Below are positions 28,120-37,371 of a DNA stretch of 64,000 bases, piece after piece (the stretch's first letter is position 1; every line of letters begins with the position of its first letter). The position numbers and the translations under genes are program-made. The notes under the pieces are model-generated. The model did no database searches. It was not told where the DNA came from and worked only from the letters and a program-made list of their open reading frames with translations. Source of the stretch: Solirubrobacterales bacterium (GTDB lineage: Bacteria > Actinomycetota > Thermoleophilia > Solirubrobacterales > 70-9); NCBI GenBank assembly GCA_025450585.1, contig JANWHD010000033.1, positions 20,134 to 84,133 of the forward strand, in the 5' to 3' direction.

Positions 28120-29556
28120 GTGAGCTCAGACCGGCTGACTGGACTCGACTCCTCCTTCCTCCACATGGAGAGAGCCGGTGCGCACATGCACGTCGCCTCG
28201 GTCAGCATCTTCGAGGGGCCGGCGCCGAGCCACACGGACTTCCGCGACCACATCGCCGCCCGGCTGCACCTCGTCCCCCGCTTCCGCCAGAAGCTGCGCT
28301 TCGTCCCCTTCGGCCAGGGCCGGCCGGTCTGGGTCGACGACCCCCACCTCAACATGGAGTACCACGTGCGGCAGACCGCGCTGCCCGCTCCAGGCTCCGA
28401 GGAGCAGCTGCGCAACCTGGCTGCCCGGATCTTCTCCCAGCAGCTCGACCGCAGCAAGCCGCTGTGGGAGCTGTGGCTGGTCGAGGGGCTCGACGGCGGG
28501 CGCTTCGCGATCATCGGCAAGAGCCACCACGCCCTCGTCGACGGCATCTCCGGAGTCGACATCACCACTGTCCTCTTCGACGTCGAGAAGGAGCCGGCGA
28601 ACCCGCCCGTGCGCGCGCCCAAGTGGGCGCCCCGCCCCGAGCCGACCGACTTCCAGCTGCTAGGCGAGGCCCTGCGCGAGCGCGCCACCAGCCCGCGCGA
28701 GATCGCCCGTGGCGTGCGCGCCGCTCTGCGCGGCCCGCGCCAGGTCCTGGGCGGCATCGGCGACGCGAGCAAGGTGGTGGGGGCCGGCATGTCGGCGCCC
28801 TCGACCCCCTTTAACGTCGAAATCGGCCCGCACCGGCGCATCGCCTTCGTCCGCACCGAGCTCGAGGCGCTGAAGGCGGTCAAGAACGAGCACGGCGGGA
28901 CCGTCAACGACGTCGTCCTCTCGGTCGTCACCGGGGCGATCGGCAACTACCTGCGCGCTCGCGGCCACGACACCGAAGGCCTCGAGATGCGGGCACTGGT
29001 CCCGGTCAGCGTCCGCGCCGAGGAGGAGCGCGGCGCGCTCGGCAACCGCATCTCGGCGATGATGGCGCCGCTGCCGGTGTGGTGCGAGGCGCCGGTCCAG
29101 CGCCTGCACCTGATCACCGAGACGATGGGCGACCTGAAGGGCTCCGGCCAGGCCGTCGGCGCCGAGATCCTCACCCGGGTCGTCGACTTCGCCCCGACCA
29201 CGATCGCCTCGCAGGCTGCCCGCCTGCAGCCTGCCCAGCGCTTCTTCAACCTCGTCGTCACCAACGTTCCCGGGCCGCAGTTCCCCCTCTTTGTGCTAGG
29301 CCGGAAAATGGAGTCGATCTTCCCCCTCGTGCCGCTGGCCCGTCGCCAGGCACTCTGTGTCGGGATCATGTCCTACAACGGCCAGGTCGACTTCGGCCTC
29401 GTCGGCGACTACGACTCGATGGCCGATCTCGAGAGCTTCGGCCTCGACCTCGAGGGTGCGATCGCCGAACTCACCGGCGCTGCTCCGGCGGCCGGGGACC
29501 AGGCTCAGCGAGCCAGCCACGCCGAAACGCGGAACGGCGCGCTGTCGGTCAAGTAG
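28120..29556 (+). CDS. wax ester synthase/diacylglycerol acyltransferase (WS/DGAT)
   Basis: LTGLDSSFLHMERAGAHMHV; catalytic HHALVDG; NVPGPQFPLFVLG. Confidence 0.95.
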   Translation: MSSDRLTGLDSSFLHMERAGAHMHVASVSIFEGPAPSHTDFRDHIAARLHLVPRFRQKLRFVPFGQGRPVWVDDPHLNMEYHVRQTALPAPGSEEQLRNLAARIFSQQLDRSKPLWELWLVEGLDGGRFAIIGKSHHALVDGISGVDITTVLFDVEKEPANPPVRAPKWAPRPEPTDFQLLGEALRERATSPREIARGVRAALRGPRQVLGGIGDASKVVGAGMSAPSTPFNVEIGPHRRIAFVRTELEALKAVKNEHGGTVNDVVLSVVTGAIGNYLRARGHDTEGLEMRALVPVSVRAEEERGALGNRISAMMAPLPVWCEAPVQRLHLITETMGDLKGSGQAVGAEILTRVVDFAPTTIASQAARLQPAQRFFNLVVTNVPGPQFPLFVLGRKMESIFPLVPLARRQALCVGIMSYNGQVDFGLVGDYDSMADLESFGLDLEGAIAELTGAAPAAGDQAQRASHAETRNGALSVK

Positions 29557-30872
29557 GCCCAGTCGAGCCGGCGAGCGCTGAAACCGGCGGCCCTGGCGTC
29601 GGCATTGATCAGCACCGCGGTGATGCGATCGAACCTCCCCGGTCGCGGCAGGCGCACGGCCATCCGGCCGCCGTGCCGGGTGAAGTCGTGGACGCGGACG
29701 GCGCGGCCGTGGCGCTCGCTACCCGTCCTACCCACCAGGGCCAGCCCGGCGGCGATTCCCCGCGGCGCCATCGCCTTAACGGCGAGGGTCCGTCCCGCCC
29801 GGGCATGAACCCGCAGCAGCTGGAAGGTCGTGTGGTTGAGCTGGCGCCGGCGGACCCGGCCACCGAGCGGCAGGCTCCCCTGCCTTGAGACATCTGGATA
29901 TGAGCCGCCCTCGGGGAAGACCCGGTGGGTGCGCCACTCGGGCAGGTCGGCGGCGAAGCGGGCGAAGTCCCGGCTGAAGTCCGACCCGCCCGCGGCCTCG
30001 ATCGCCGAGCCGTAGGCGGCGACCGAGAACCCCCCGGGCTTGGCGTGGACGGAGCGGGACCAGGCCTCGCGCACGACGTCGCGCCCGTAGTGTCGCGACA
30101 GCCACTCGTTCCAGACGGCAGAGCCGTACTCCTTGATCGAGTTGGCGGTCAGCGGGGTGTCGTAGTGCCTGGTCCAACGCCGCACGTAGCGCAGGTAGTC
30201 GTCGATCCGGTCGTAGACCTGGTCCTCCATCCAGACGGCGGTCGACTCGGCGAACCAGGCGTCCTGGTAGGCGTCGTAGCCAAACTGGAGGATGTGGCTG
30301 TACTCGTGGGCGAAGGTGACCTCGAGGTCCTGCTGGGCCGAGGTGCCGGGGAACTCGCGCGGGTCGTAGTCGTTGTCGAGCACGAGGTAGCCGTGCAGGT
30401 GGCGCGGCAGGCGCCCCCTCACCCCCTGTCCGCGGTCGGGCGCCGCGTAGCCGAAGAGAGCGCCGCCGATCTGGTCGAGGTAGACGTCGGTCTTGCCCTG
30501 CCCGCCACCCTCGCGCCCGTCGGACTTCGGCGGTCGCCAGCCGAGCTTCCCGTTCTCGATTTCGTAGACGTGCTCGGCGACCTCCTGAACCTGAACGACG
30601 TAGTCGGGGATCCCGTCGCCGTCGCCGTCGGCCAGCTTCGGCGCATCGATCCCCTCTGTCACCCAGTGAACGCAGAAGTGGCGAGTGCAGGCGGGTGAGC
30701 GCGGCGCCTCGGGAACCGTGTAGGCGTTGCGGTTGGGGTCGGGATGGTCGGTGGGGCGCGCGGCGGGGGCGCGGAACACCCGCTGGTCCGATGCGGCGGC
30801 CATGCCGGGAATAGCGGAAAGAAGCGCGACAGACGCCAGCGATGCCCCTATCAGCCGCCAGCTCGCCCGCAC
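29505..30872 (-). CDS. secreted zinc metalloprotease-like protein
   Basis: Signal peptide; VTFAHEYSHILQFGYDA (HExxH) with AESTAVWMED; TAGATT-N7-GTG. Confidence 0.85.
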   Translation of the reverse strand: MRASWRLIGASLASVALLSAIPGMAAASDQRVFRAPAARPTDHPDPNRNAYTVPEAPRSPACTRHFCVHWVTEGIDAPKLADGDGDGIPDYVVQVQEVAEHVYEIENGKLGWRPPKSDGREGGGQGKTDVYLDQIGGALFGYAAPDRGQGVRGRLPRHLHGYLVLDNDYDPREFPGTSAQQDLEVTFAHEYSHILQFGYDAYQDAWFAESTAVWMEDQVYDRIDDYLRYVRRWTRHYDTPLTANSIKEYGSAVWNEWLSRHYGRDVVREAWSRSVHAKPGGFSVAAYGSAIEAAGGSDFSRDFARFAADLPEWRTHRVFPEGGSYPDVSRQGSLPLGGRVRRRQLNHTTFQLLRVHARAGRTLAVKAMAPRGIAAGLALVGRTGSERHGRAVRVHDFTRHGGRMAVRLPRPGRFDRITAVLINADARAAGFSARRLDWAYLTDSAPFRVSAWLAR

Positions 30873-30938
30873 GCGCGGCAATCTACAGCTCGGCCTGTCA
30901 CGCGATACTTCAGGCGTGAGCGTCCCGAGGAAGCCCGC

Positions 30939-32609
30939 TTGCGAGTAGCACTGGCGCAGATCGACCCCACGGTCGGCGACGTCGACGGCAACTCCGCCAA
31001 GATCGCGGAGTGGATCGGCCGCGCCCGCGCCGAGGGAGCCGAGCTGGTCGTCTTCCCTGAGCTCTGCGTGCCCGGTTACCCGGCCGAGGACCTCTACCTG
31101 AAGCGGCACTTCGTCGAGGCGAACCGGCGCGCGGTCGAGGAGCTTGCCGGCGAGACCGCCGGCCTGGTCGCCCTTGTGGGCTTCGCCGAGCCGGTCGCGG
31201 GCGGCGGCGACTTCCGCCACGCCCACAACTCGCTCGCCGTGCTGGCCGGCGGGAAGCTGCGCACCATCTACCGCAAGAACCGGCTGCCGAATTACTCCGT
31301 CTTCGACGAGCAGCGCTACTTCGTCCCCGGCACCGAGCCCGAGACGATCGAGGTCGGCGGGCAGCGGGTCGGCCTGACCGTCTGCGAGGACGTCTGGACG
31401 CCGGGACCGCCTGCCTCGACCGAGGCCGCGGCGGGCGCGAGCCTGATCGCCAACCCTTCGGGCTCGCCGTACCACCGCGGCAAGGGGCGCGAGCGCGAAG
31501 CGATGTTCGCCGAGCGCGCCCGTGCCTATGGCACCCACTTCGCCTTCTGCAACCTCGTCGGCGGCCAGGACGAGCTGGTCTTCGACGGGCACAGCCTCCT
31601 CGTCGACCCCAGCGGGGAGGTGATCGCCCGCGCCGCCCAGTTCGAGGAGGAGCTGCTGGTCTGCGAGGTCCCCTCCCCCGGCCCGGGCCATCTCGCCGAG
31701 CCGCTCCCCGATCTGGCCGAGGTCTACGCCGCCCTCGTGCTCGGCCTGCGCGACTACGTCCTCAAGAACGGCTTCCGCCATGTCGGCGTGGCGCTCTCGG
31801 GCGGCATCGACTCGGCGCTCGTCGCGCTGCTGGCCGTCGACGCCCTCGGGCCCGACCGGGTCAGCTGCGTTGTGATGCCCTCGCCGCATTCGAGCCTTGA
31901 AACACAGGCCGACGCACGGACTATCGCCACCAACCTCGGTGCCGAGCTGGTCGAGATCCCGATCGCGCCGGCCATGGCCGAGTACGAGAACTCGCTCGCG
32001 GACGCCTTCGGGCGGGGCGACGGCAGCGAGGCCGGCGGCGAGACGCTGCCGCGCGACCCGAGCCGGCCTTCCGAGCCTGACCTTGCCGCCGAGAACATCC
32101 AGGCCCGAATCCGCGGCAACATGATGATGGCGCTCTCCAATAAGCACGGCTGGCTGGTGCTGACCACGGGAAACAAGAGCGAGATGTCGGTCGGCTACGC
32201 GACGCTCTACGGCGACATGGCCGGCGGCTTCGCCGCGATCAAGGACGTGCCGAAGACGCTGGTCTACGAGCTGACCCGCCACCGCAACGAGAGCGCGGGC
32301 CGCGAGCTGGTTCCGGCCTCAGTGTTGGAGCGGGCCCCGTCGGCGGAGCTGCGCCCCGACCAGCTCGACAGCGACTCGCTGCCCGCCTACGACCTGCTCG
32401 ACCGCATCCTCGAGTCCTACGTCGAGCGTGACGAAGGCCGTGAGGAGATGATCGCCGCAGGCCTGCCGGCCGGGGTCGTCGACGACGTCATCCGCATGGT
32501 CGACCGCTCCGAGTACAAGCGGCGCCAGGCCGCGCCGGGGATCCGGATCACGCCGAGGGCGTTCGGCCGCGACCGGCGGCTGCCCATAACGAATCGCTTT
32601 GGCGGCTAA
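30939..32609 (+). CDS. nadE: glutamine-dependent NAD+ synthetase
   Basis: N-terminal nitrilase-like glutaminase (VVFPELCVPGYPAEDL, TVCEDVW) and VALSGGIDSALVALLAVDALG; TTG start with GAGGAAG upstream. Confidence 0.96.
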   Translation: MRVALAQIDPTVGDVDGNSAKIAEWIGRARAEGAELVVFPELCVPGYPAEDLYLKRHFVEANRRAVEELAGETAGLVALVGFAEPVAGGGDFRHAHNSLAVLAGGKLRTIYRKNRLPNYSVFDEQRYFVPGTEPETIEVGGQRVGLTVCEDVWTPGPPASTEAAAGASLIANPSGSPYHRGKGREREAMFAERARAYGTHFAFCNLVGGQDELVFDGHSLLVDPSGEVIARAAQFEEELLVCEVPSPGPGHLAEPLPDLAEVYAALVLGLRDYVLKNGFRHVGVALSGGIDSALVALLAVDALGPDRVSCVVMPSPHSSLETQADARTIATNLGAELVEIPIAPAMAEYENSLADAFGRGDGSEAGGETLPRDPSRPSEPDLAAENIQARIRGNMMMALSNKHGWLVLTTGNKSEMSVGYATLYGDMAGGFAAIKDVPKTLVYELTRHRNESAGRELVPASVLERAPSAELRPDQLDSDSLPAYDLLDRILESYVERDEGREEMIAAGLPAGVVDDVIRMVDRSEYKRRQAAPGIRITPRAFGRDRRLPITNRFGG

Positions 32610-33013
32610 TCCGACTTCGGGATCGGCCTGACGGCGACGGTCATCTGCGCGAGGGCACAGAGTCGATCGTTCGCATCGCGAACCTCGGCGTCCCAGACCC
32701 AGGTCGTTCGACCTCGATGCTTGGCCTTGGCCTGGACCTCGGCATGCCCCTCGGTCACGGGGCGGATGAAGTTGACGCTTATCGACTGGCCCATCGCCAT
32801 CATCTCGTCGTCGAGCACCGCCAGCGCGGTCGCCCGCGAGCAGACGCTCTCGACCAGGCTCGACATCACGCCGCCGTGCAGGAGGCCGACCGGCTGGCGC
32901 AGCTCGTCGCGCATCCGCACCCGCACCCGGGCGTGCTCGGGATCGTCGTCGAGCCACTCCGTGCCCAGCAGGGCGTCGAAGTGGGAAACCAGTCCGCGCG
33001 GGTCGTCTGCCAT
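32606..33013 (-). CDS. PaaI-type hotdog-fold thioesterase
   Basis: QPVGLLHGGVMSSLVESV, INFIRPV-like region; 4-nt tail overlap with nadE. Confidence 0.87.
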   Translation of the reverse strand: MADDPRGLVSHFDALLGTEWLDDDPEHARVRVRMRDELRQPVGLLHGGVMSSLVESVCSRATALAVLDDEMMAMGQSISVNFIRPVTEGHAEVQAKAKHRGRTTWVWDAEVRDANDRLCALAQMTVAVRPIPKSD

Positions 33014-33036
33014 CGCGGCCGGGACACTATCTCCGC

Positions 33037-33090
33037 GGGGCGTGTCTGACTTTACGGGTGCATAAGGCCCCTTAACCTCAGACACGCCCC
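33037..33090. repeat. 13-bp perfect palindrome in divergent promoter region
   Basis: GGGGCGTGTCTGA (33037-33049) / TCAGACACGCCCC (33078-33090). Confidence 0.75.
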
Positions 33091-33122
33091 CTTGGGGCGA
33101 TGCTCGCGTAGGCTTCCGGCCC

Positions 33123-34028
33123 GTGGCGCTGACCGACGATCAGAAGGCGATGCTCCGGCTGCTCGCGCAGCGCGAAGAGGGCTACGAGGACATGGCCGCG
33201 CTGATGGGGATCAGCGTCGAGGAGCTGCGCGCCCGGGTGAAGGAGGCACTGTCGGAGGTCGAGGAGCCCCCGGCACCCGCCGAGTCTCCGGAGCCGGCGA
33301 CGCCGCCCGTCCCGCCACCGCCACCGGTCATGGAGCAACCGCCAGCCGCAACACCACAGCCGCCAGCTCCCGAGCCAGCTCCGGTGACGCCGCCCCCGGC
33401 GCCGTCCACGACGGCCGCGCGGCCGTCTCCCTTCGCCCGGGTGCGCGGGTCGAAGGACCGCGGCGCCCTGATCGGCGTCGGAGCGGGCGCCCTGGTCGTC
33501 CTGGTTCTGGTCATCGTCCTCATCCTCGGCGGGGACGACGGGGGTTCGTCTTCCTCCACGGCGACGTCGGGCGACGGCGGCACCTCCCTCACCGCGGCCG
33601 AAGAAAGCAAGCTCACCCAGGCGATACTCGAGCCGGCCGACGGCGGCGACGCCAGCGGCCGCGCTCTCTTCGGGCGCTACAAGAAGAGCGTCCTGCTGCA
33701 GGTCGAAGCCGAAGGGCTGGAGCCCTCCCCACCCGGCGAGACCTACACGATCTGGCTCTATCGCTCGCCGAAACTGGTCCTGCGGATCGGCGCGGTCCCC
33801 GTCGAGGAGAAAGACGAAGGCAAGCTGGCCGTGCAGCTGCCCGTCCCGACCCAGGTCCTCAGCTACGTCGCGGGCGGAGCCTTCGACCAGGTCGACGTCT
33901 CCCTCACCTCGAACGCCGCCTATAAAGCCGCCCTCGCCAAGGCCAAAGCGGAACGCCGGCTGCCGCCCTACACCGGCGAAAGCGTCCTCAGGGGCGAGAT
34001 CACCGGCCCCGCGATCCAGAAGAATTAG
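33123..34028 (+). CDS. transmembrane protein with N-terminal sigma70-region-4-like HTH, Pro-rich linker, TM and extracytoplasmic anti-sigma-K-like domain
   Basis: LTDDQKAMLRLLAQREEGYEDMAALMGISVEELRARVKEAL; PPVPPPPPV linker; GALIGVGAGALVVLVLVIVLIL TM; GETYTIWLYRSP; TAGGCT-N8-GTG. Confidence 0.75.
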   Translation: MALTDDQKAMLRLLAQREEGYEDMAALMGISVEELRARVKEALSEVEEPPAPAESPEPATPPVPPPPPVMEQPPAATPQPPAPEPAPVTPPPAPSTTAARPSPFARVRGSKDRGALIGVGAGALVVLVLVIVLILGGDDGGSSSSTATSGDGGTSLTAAEESKLTQAILEPADGGDASGRALFGRYKKSVLLQVEAEGLEPSPPGETYTIWLYRSPKLVLRIGAVPVEEKDEGKLAVQLPVPTQVLSYVAGGAFDQVDVSLTSNAAYKAALAKAKAERRLPPYTGESVLRGEITGPAIQKN

Positions 34029-34029
34029 C

Positions 34030-35655
34030 TCAGGGCAGCAGCTTGCCGGGGTTCATGATCCCGGTCGGGTCGAGGCACTCCTTGGCCGCGTGCAGGACGT
34101 CGAGCCCCGTCTGGCCGATCTCGGCCTCCATGTAGGGGGCGTGATCGCGGCCGACGGCGTGGTGATGGGTGATCGTCCCGCCGTGGGCGACGATCGCCTC
34201 GCAGGCCGCCCGCTTGACCTCCCGCCACTGGGTGACCTCCTTTCCCCGGCGGGCGCGGGAGATGAAGGTGAAGTAGAGCGAGGCGCCATCGGCGTAGGCA
34301 TGGGAGAGGTGGCAGAAGACAAGACCCGGCGTGCCCTGGCCGTCAAGCGAGTCGCGGATCGCCCCACCGACCGCAGCATGCAGCTCGCCGAGCCGGCTCC
34401 AGGTGTGCGAGGTCTCCAGGGTCTCGACCATCGCCCCCATCTCCATCAGCGTGTCTCGCAGGTAGGGCCCCTGGTAGCGCCCGTGCTCCCAGGAGCGCCC
34501 AGCCGATTGCCCGAGGTACGCGGCACCGCCGCGGCGCAGCGCGCGCACCGCGAGTGCCCTGCGGCGGGCGACCGACTCCTCCCCACCCTCGAGCCCGACG
34601 ACGATCAGGCAGCCGCCGCGGCGGCGGCGCAGGCCGAGGTAGCCGCCGAAGAGCGTGCCGGCGACGCCGCGGGGGCCGGAGAGCGCCAGGGAGACCTCCG
34701 TCTCCTCCTCGTCGGAGACCCGGATCACGTCGGGCAGGCCCGGCCCCTGCGCCAGAGCGCGGACGATCTCGGCGCCGGCCTCGAAGCTCTCGGCGATCCA
34801 GGCCTCGTAGCGCCGCACGCGCGGCGCCGGCCGCACCCGCACGGTCACGTCGGGGATCACGCCGAAGGCGCCCTCGGAGCCGACGACCAGCTCGCGCAGG
34901 GCGGGACCGGCGGCCGTGTGCGGCGTCTCCAGGGTGCGCAGGTCGCCGGCGGGGGCGATCAGGCGCACCGAGCTGACCAGCGCGTCGAAGCGCCCGTAGC
35001 CGCTCGACGCCTGTCCAGCGGAGCGAGTGGCGGCGAAGCCGCCAATCGTCGCGTACTCGAAGGACTGGGGGTAGTGGCCGAGGACGAGCCCGTGGGGCGC
35101 CAGCTCTGCTTCGGCCTCGGGGCCGCGCAGGCCGGCCCCGAGCGTAGCCGTGAGCGAGCGGCTGTCGACCTCTACGCCGCGCAGCCGAGCCAGATCGAGG
35201 CTGACCACGCGCGCGTGCTCGCCGCGCAGCGGCGCGACCCCGCCGACGACGCTGGTCCCGCCCCCGAACGGCACCACCGCAACGCCTTCCGTCGCACAGA
35301 GGTTCACGGCGCGCTTCACCGCATCGGCATCGGGTGGAAGCAGCACCGCGTCCGGTGCGGCGTCGAGGTGGCCGCTTCGCAGCCGGGCCAGGTCGGCGTA
35401 ACCGCACCCGGTCGAGTGCCGCACGCGGTCCTCAAGACCGGCGAAGACGTTCTCCTCGCCCACGGCCTCGATCAGCGCTCGGGGCAGCGGCTCCGGCGGC
35501 GGCAGCTCGAAGCCCTCGAGCTCCACCGCGCGCGGCGAGGGGCTCAGCTGGCCGACACGCTCGCGCAGCGTCGCGAGCGCCTCGCCGTCGAGCTCCGGCA
35601 AGTTCGAGGGATCACCCCATCCCCACCACTTCGAGTCGCGCCGGGGCCTGTTCAC
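34030..35655 (-). CDS. FAD-binding oxidase, alkyldihydroxyacetonephosphate synthase-like
   Basis: DSKWWGWGDPS, PFGGGTSVVGG, GHYPQSFEYATIGGF, ACEAIVAHGGTITHHHAVGRDHAPYMEAEIG. Confidence 0.92.
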   Translation of the reverse strand: MNRPRRDSKWWGWGDPSNLPELDGEALATLRERVGQLSPSPRAVELEGFELPPPEPLPRALIEAVGEENVFAGLEDRVRHSTGCGYADLARLRSGHLDAAPDAVLLPPDADAVKRAVNLCATEGVAVVPFGGGTSVVGGVAPLRGEHARVVSLDLARLRGVEVDSRSLTATLGAGLRGPEAEAELAPHGLVLGHYPQSFEYATIGGFAATRSAGQASSGYGRFDALVSSVRLIAPAGDLRTLETPHTAAGPALRELVVGSEGAFGVIPDVTVRVRPAPRVRRYEAWIAESFEAGAEIVRALAQGPGLPDVIRVSDEEETEVSLALSGPRGVAGTLFGGYLGLRRRRGGCLIVVGLEGGEESVARRRALAVRALRRGGAAYLGQSAGRSWEHGRYQGPYLRDTLMEMGAMVETLETSHTWSRLGELHAAVGGAIRDSLDGQGTPGLVFCHLSHAYADGASLYFTFISRARRGKEVTQWREVKRAACEAIVAHGGTITHHHAVGRDHAPYMEAEIGQTGLDVLHAAKECLDPTGIMNPGKLLP

Positions 35656-36098
35656 GTAAGCGCCCGCTCGATCCCGTCGAGGGCATCCTCTAGCAGCGAC
35701 CCCTGCCCCCGCCGCATCATCGGTCCGCCAAGGCGCGAGAGACCGCGCAGGGATTGTGCCGCGGTCAGCGAGACCTCTGTGCCCTCCCCTGCATCCTGGA
35801 GGGCGACCACGACCTCATAACGGCGCAGGTGCCGTTCGAACGGCGTTCCCACCACCTGCTGCTCCCATACGTACCGCTCACCCTCGACCGACTCGGTGCA
35901 GCGGAAGTCGGCCCGCACGCCCCGTCCCTCGGCCGTCCCCAGGACCTTGGTCCACTCGCGCTTCGGCCCGTCCCCCTCGACGCTCTCGACCCGCATCGTT
36001 CGCGGCCACCAGCGCGGCAGGCTGTAGGGATCGGAAACCAGGCCCCAGACCTCCGGGCGCGGCGCTTCGAGCGTCCTCCGGCGGGTCACTCGGGGCAC
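35652..36098 (-). CDS. SRPBCC-family protein
   Basis: RRTLEAPRPEVWGLVSDPYSLPRWWP polyketide-cyclase-like start; 4-nt overlap with previous gene. Confidence 0.8.
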   Translation of the reverse strand: MPRVTRRRTLEAPRPEVWGLVSDPYSLPRWWPRTMRVESVEGDGPKREWTKVLGTAEGRGVRADFRCTESVEGERYVWEQQVVGTPFERHLRRYEVVVALQDAGEGTEVSLTAAQSLRGLSRLGGPMMRRGQGSLLEDALDGIERALT

Positions 36099-36109
36099 GG
36101 CGGGCCGGA

Positions 36110-36853
36110 TCAGTCGCCGGCGAGGCGGCGTAGGTCGCGTACGAGCAGCAGGTGCTTGAGGTGACTGACGGTCGCGGCCAGGCTCTCGAGGATCTCGAGC
36201 GCCTCCTTGCGTCGTTCGGGATTGCGCGAGCGCAGCGACGGCCCAAGCAGCGCTTCCAGCAGGTTCGCCTCGCGGTCGGCCGAGGAGCGGAAGACGCGCA
36301 GGTTGCGCGCCGCCACGCCGAAGCGGGAAAGCTCGTTGGCGGCGCGGATCACTTCGCGGTCGGTCTCGTCGTAGACGGTCTTACCCTCCCGCTTCTCGGC
36401 CTGCACGATGCCGAAGTTCTCCAGCTCGGCGATCAGCTCCTCGCGAGCGCCGGTCTCCTCGATCACCTCTTCGAGGGTGAGGTAGGCGCGCGAGGTGTCG
36501 ATCAGGATCGCCCTGCGTACGGCACCGCCCGAGGTTCGCTTGTCCGCACCGCCGACCACGGCGGCGATGTCGCCCCCGGCGGCCAGCTCCTGGCGAATCA
36601 CCCGCAGCGGCAGGAACTCGTCGCGCTGCAGGCGCAGGATCGTCCGCAGCCTTTCGACGTCGGACTGGCTGTAGAGGCGATAGCCGCCTGGCGTCCGCCG
36701 CGGCGTCAGCAGCTTCTGGTCCTCGAGATAGCGGATCTTCGAGATCGAGACGTCGTCGAACTCGCTCTGCAGGATCTTGCAGACGGCGCCGATCGTCAGC
36801 GCCTTGCGGGGACGCGAGTCGCGCTGGCGGATCTGTTGCTCGGAGACCGCCAT
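36110..36853 (-). CDS. ftsR: MerR-family regulator, FtsR-like
   Basis: LTIGAVCKILQSEFDDVSISKIRYLEDQKLLTPRRTPGGYRLYSQSDVERL. Confidence 0.85.
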   Translation of the reverse strand: MAVSEQQIRQRDSRPRKALTIGAVCKILQSEFDDVSISKIRYLEDQKLLTPRRTPGGYRLYSQSDVERLRTILRLQRDEFLPLRVIRQELAAGGDIAAVVGGADKRTSGGAVRRAILIDTSRAYLTLEEVIEETGAREELIAELENFGIVQAEKREGKTVYDETDREVIRAANELSRFGVAARNLRVFRSSADREANLLEALLGPSLRSRNPERRKEALEILESLAATVSHLKHLLLVRDLRRLAGD

Positions 36854-36879
36854 CAGTTGCCTGCCTTCCCGATCACGTC

Positions 36880-37359
36880 CTACTTCTCCAGGTAACTGAG
36901 CTTGTACTTGCCGACCTGGATCTCGTCGCCGTCGGCGAGCCGATGGGACTCGATCCGGCGCCGGTTGACGTAGGTGCCGTTGAGCGAGCCGAGGTCGTCG
37001 ATGTAGAGGCCGTCGCGGCGGCGCACCAGCAGCGCGTGGTTGCGGGAGACGGTGACGTCGTCGAGGAAGACACCGGCGTCGGGGCTGCGCCCGATGCTGA
37101 CCCGGTCCTCGCCGAGCGCGAAGCTCTCCCCGGCACGGCCTCCCCCTGCCCGGATCACCAGGGCGGCGCCGCTGCGCTCGATCGTCTCGTCGATGTCGAC
37201 CGGCTGCATCTCGCCGGTGTCATCGACGGTGTAGGTCATCGTCGTCGGTTCGTCTCCCTCGCCGCCCTCGGCCGGCCCCCCGACGTAGGCGCCGCACTTC
37301 TGGCAGTAATTGGCGCCCTCGGGGTTGACGAATCCGCATTCGGGACAGTGGACGGCCAT
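36880..37359 (-). CDS. zinc-ribbon + FHA-domain protein, GarA-like
   Basis: CPECGFVNPEGANYCQKCG; FHA core RVSIGRSPDAGVFLDDVTVSRNHALL...DLGSLNGTYVNRRRIE. Confidence 0.9.
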   Translation of the reverse strand: MAVHCPECGFVNPEGANYCQKCGAYVGGPAEGGEGDEPTTMTYTVDDTGEMQPVDIDETIERSGAALVIRAGGGRAGESFALGEDRVSIGRSPDAGVFLDDVTVSRNHALLVRRRDGLYIDDLGSLNGTYVNRRRIESHRLADGDEIQVGKYKLSYLEK

Positions 37360-37371
37360 CGGCTGCCTCCG

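Noticed and set aside
30873-32282. Upstream extension of the 925-aa minus ORF 29505-32282
   Set aside because: Overlaps nadE entirely; signal peptide and TAGATT box place the metalloprotease start at 30872.
33290-33430. Pro/Ala codon-rich tract as a tandem DNA repeat
   Set aside because: Low-complexity coding linker without a fixed repeat unit.
34090-35820. 576-aa plus-strand ORF
   Set aside because: Antisense to the alkylDHAP synthase-like gene; low-complexity shadow translation.
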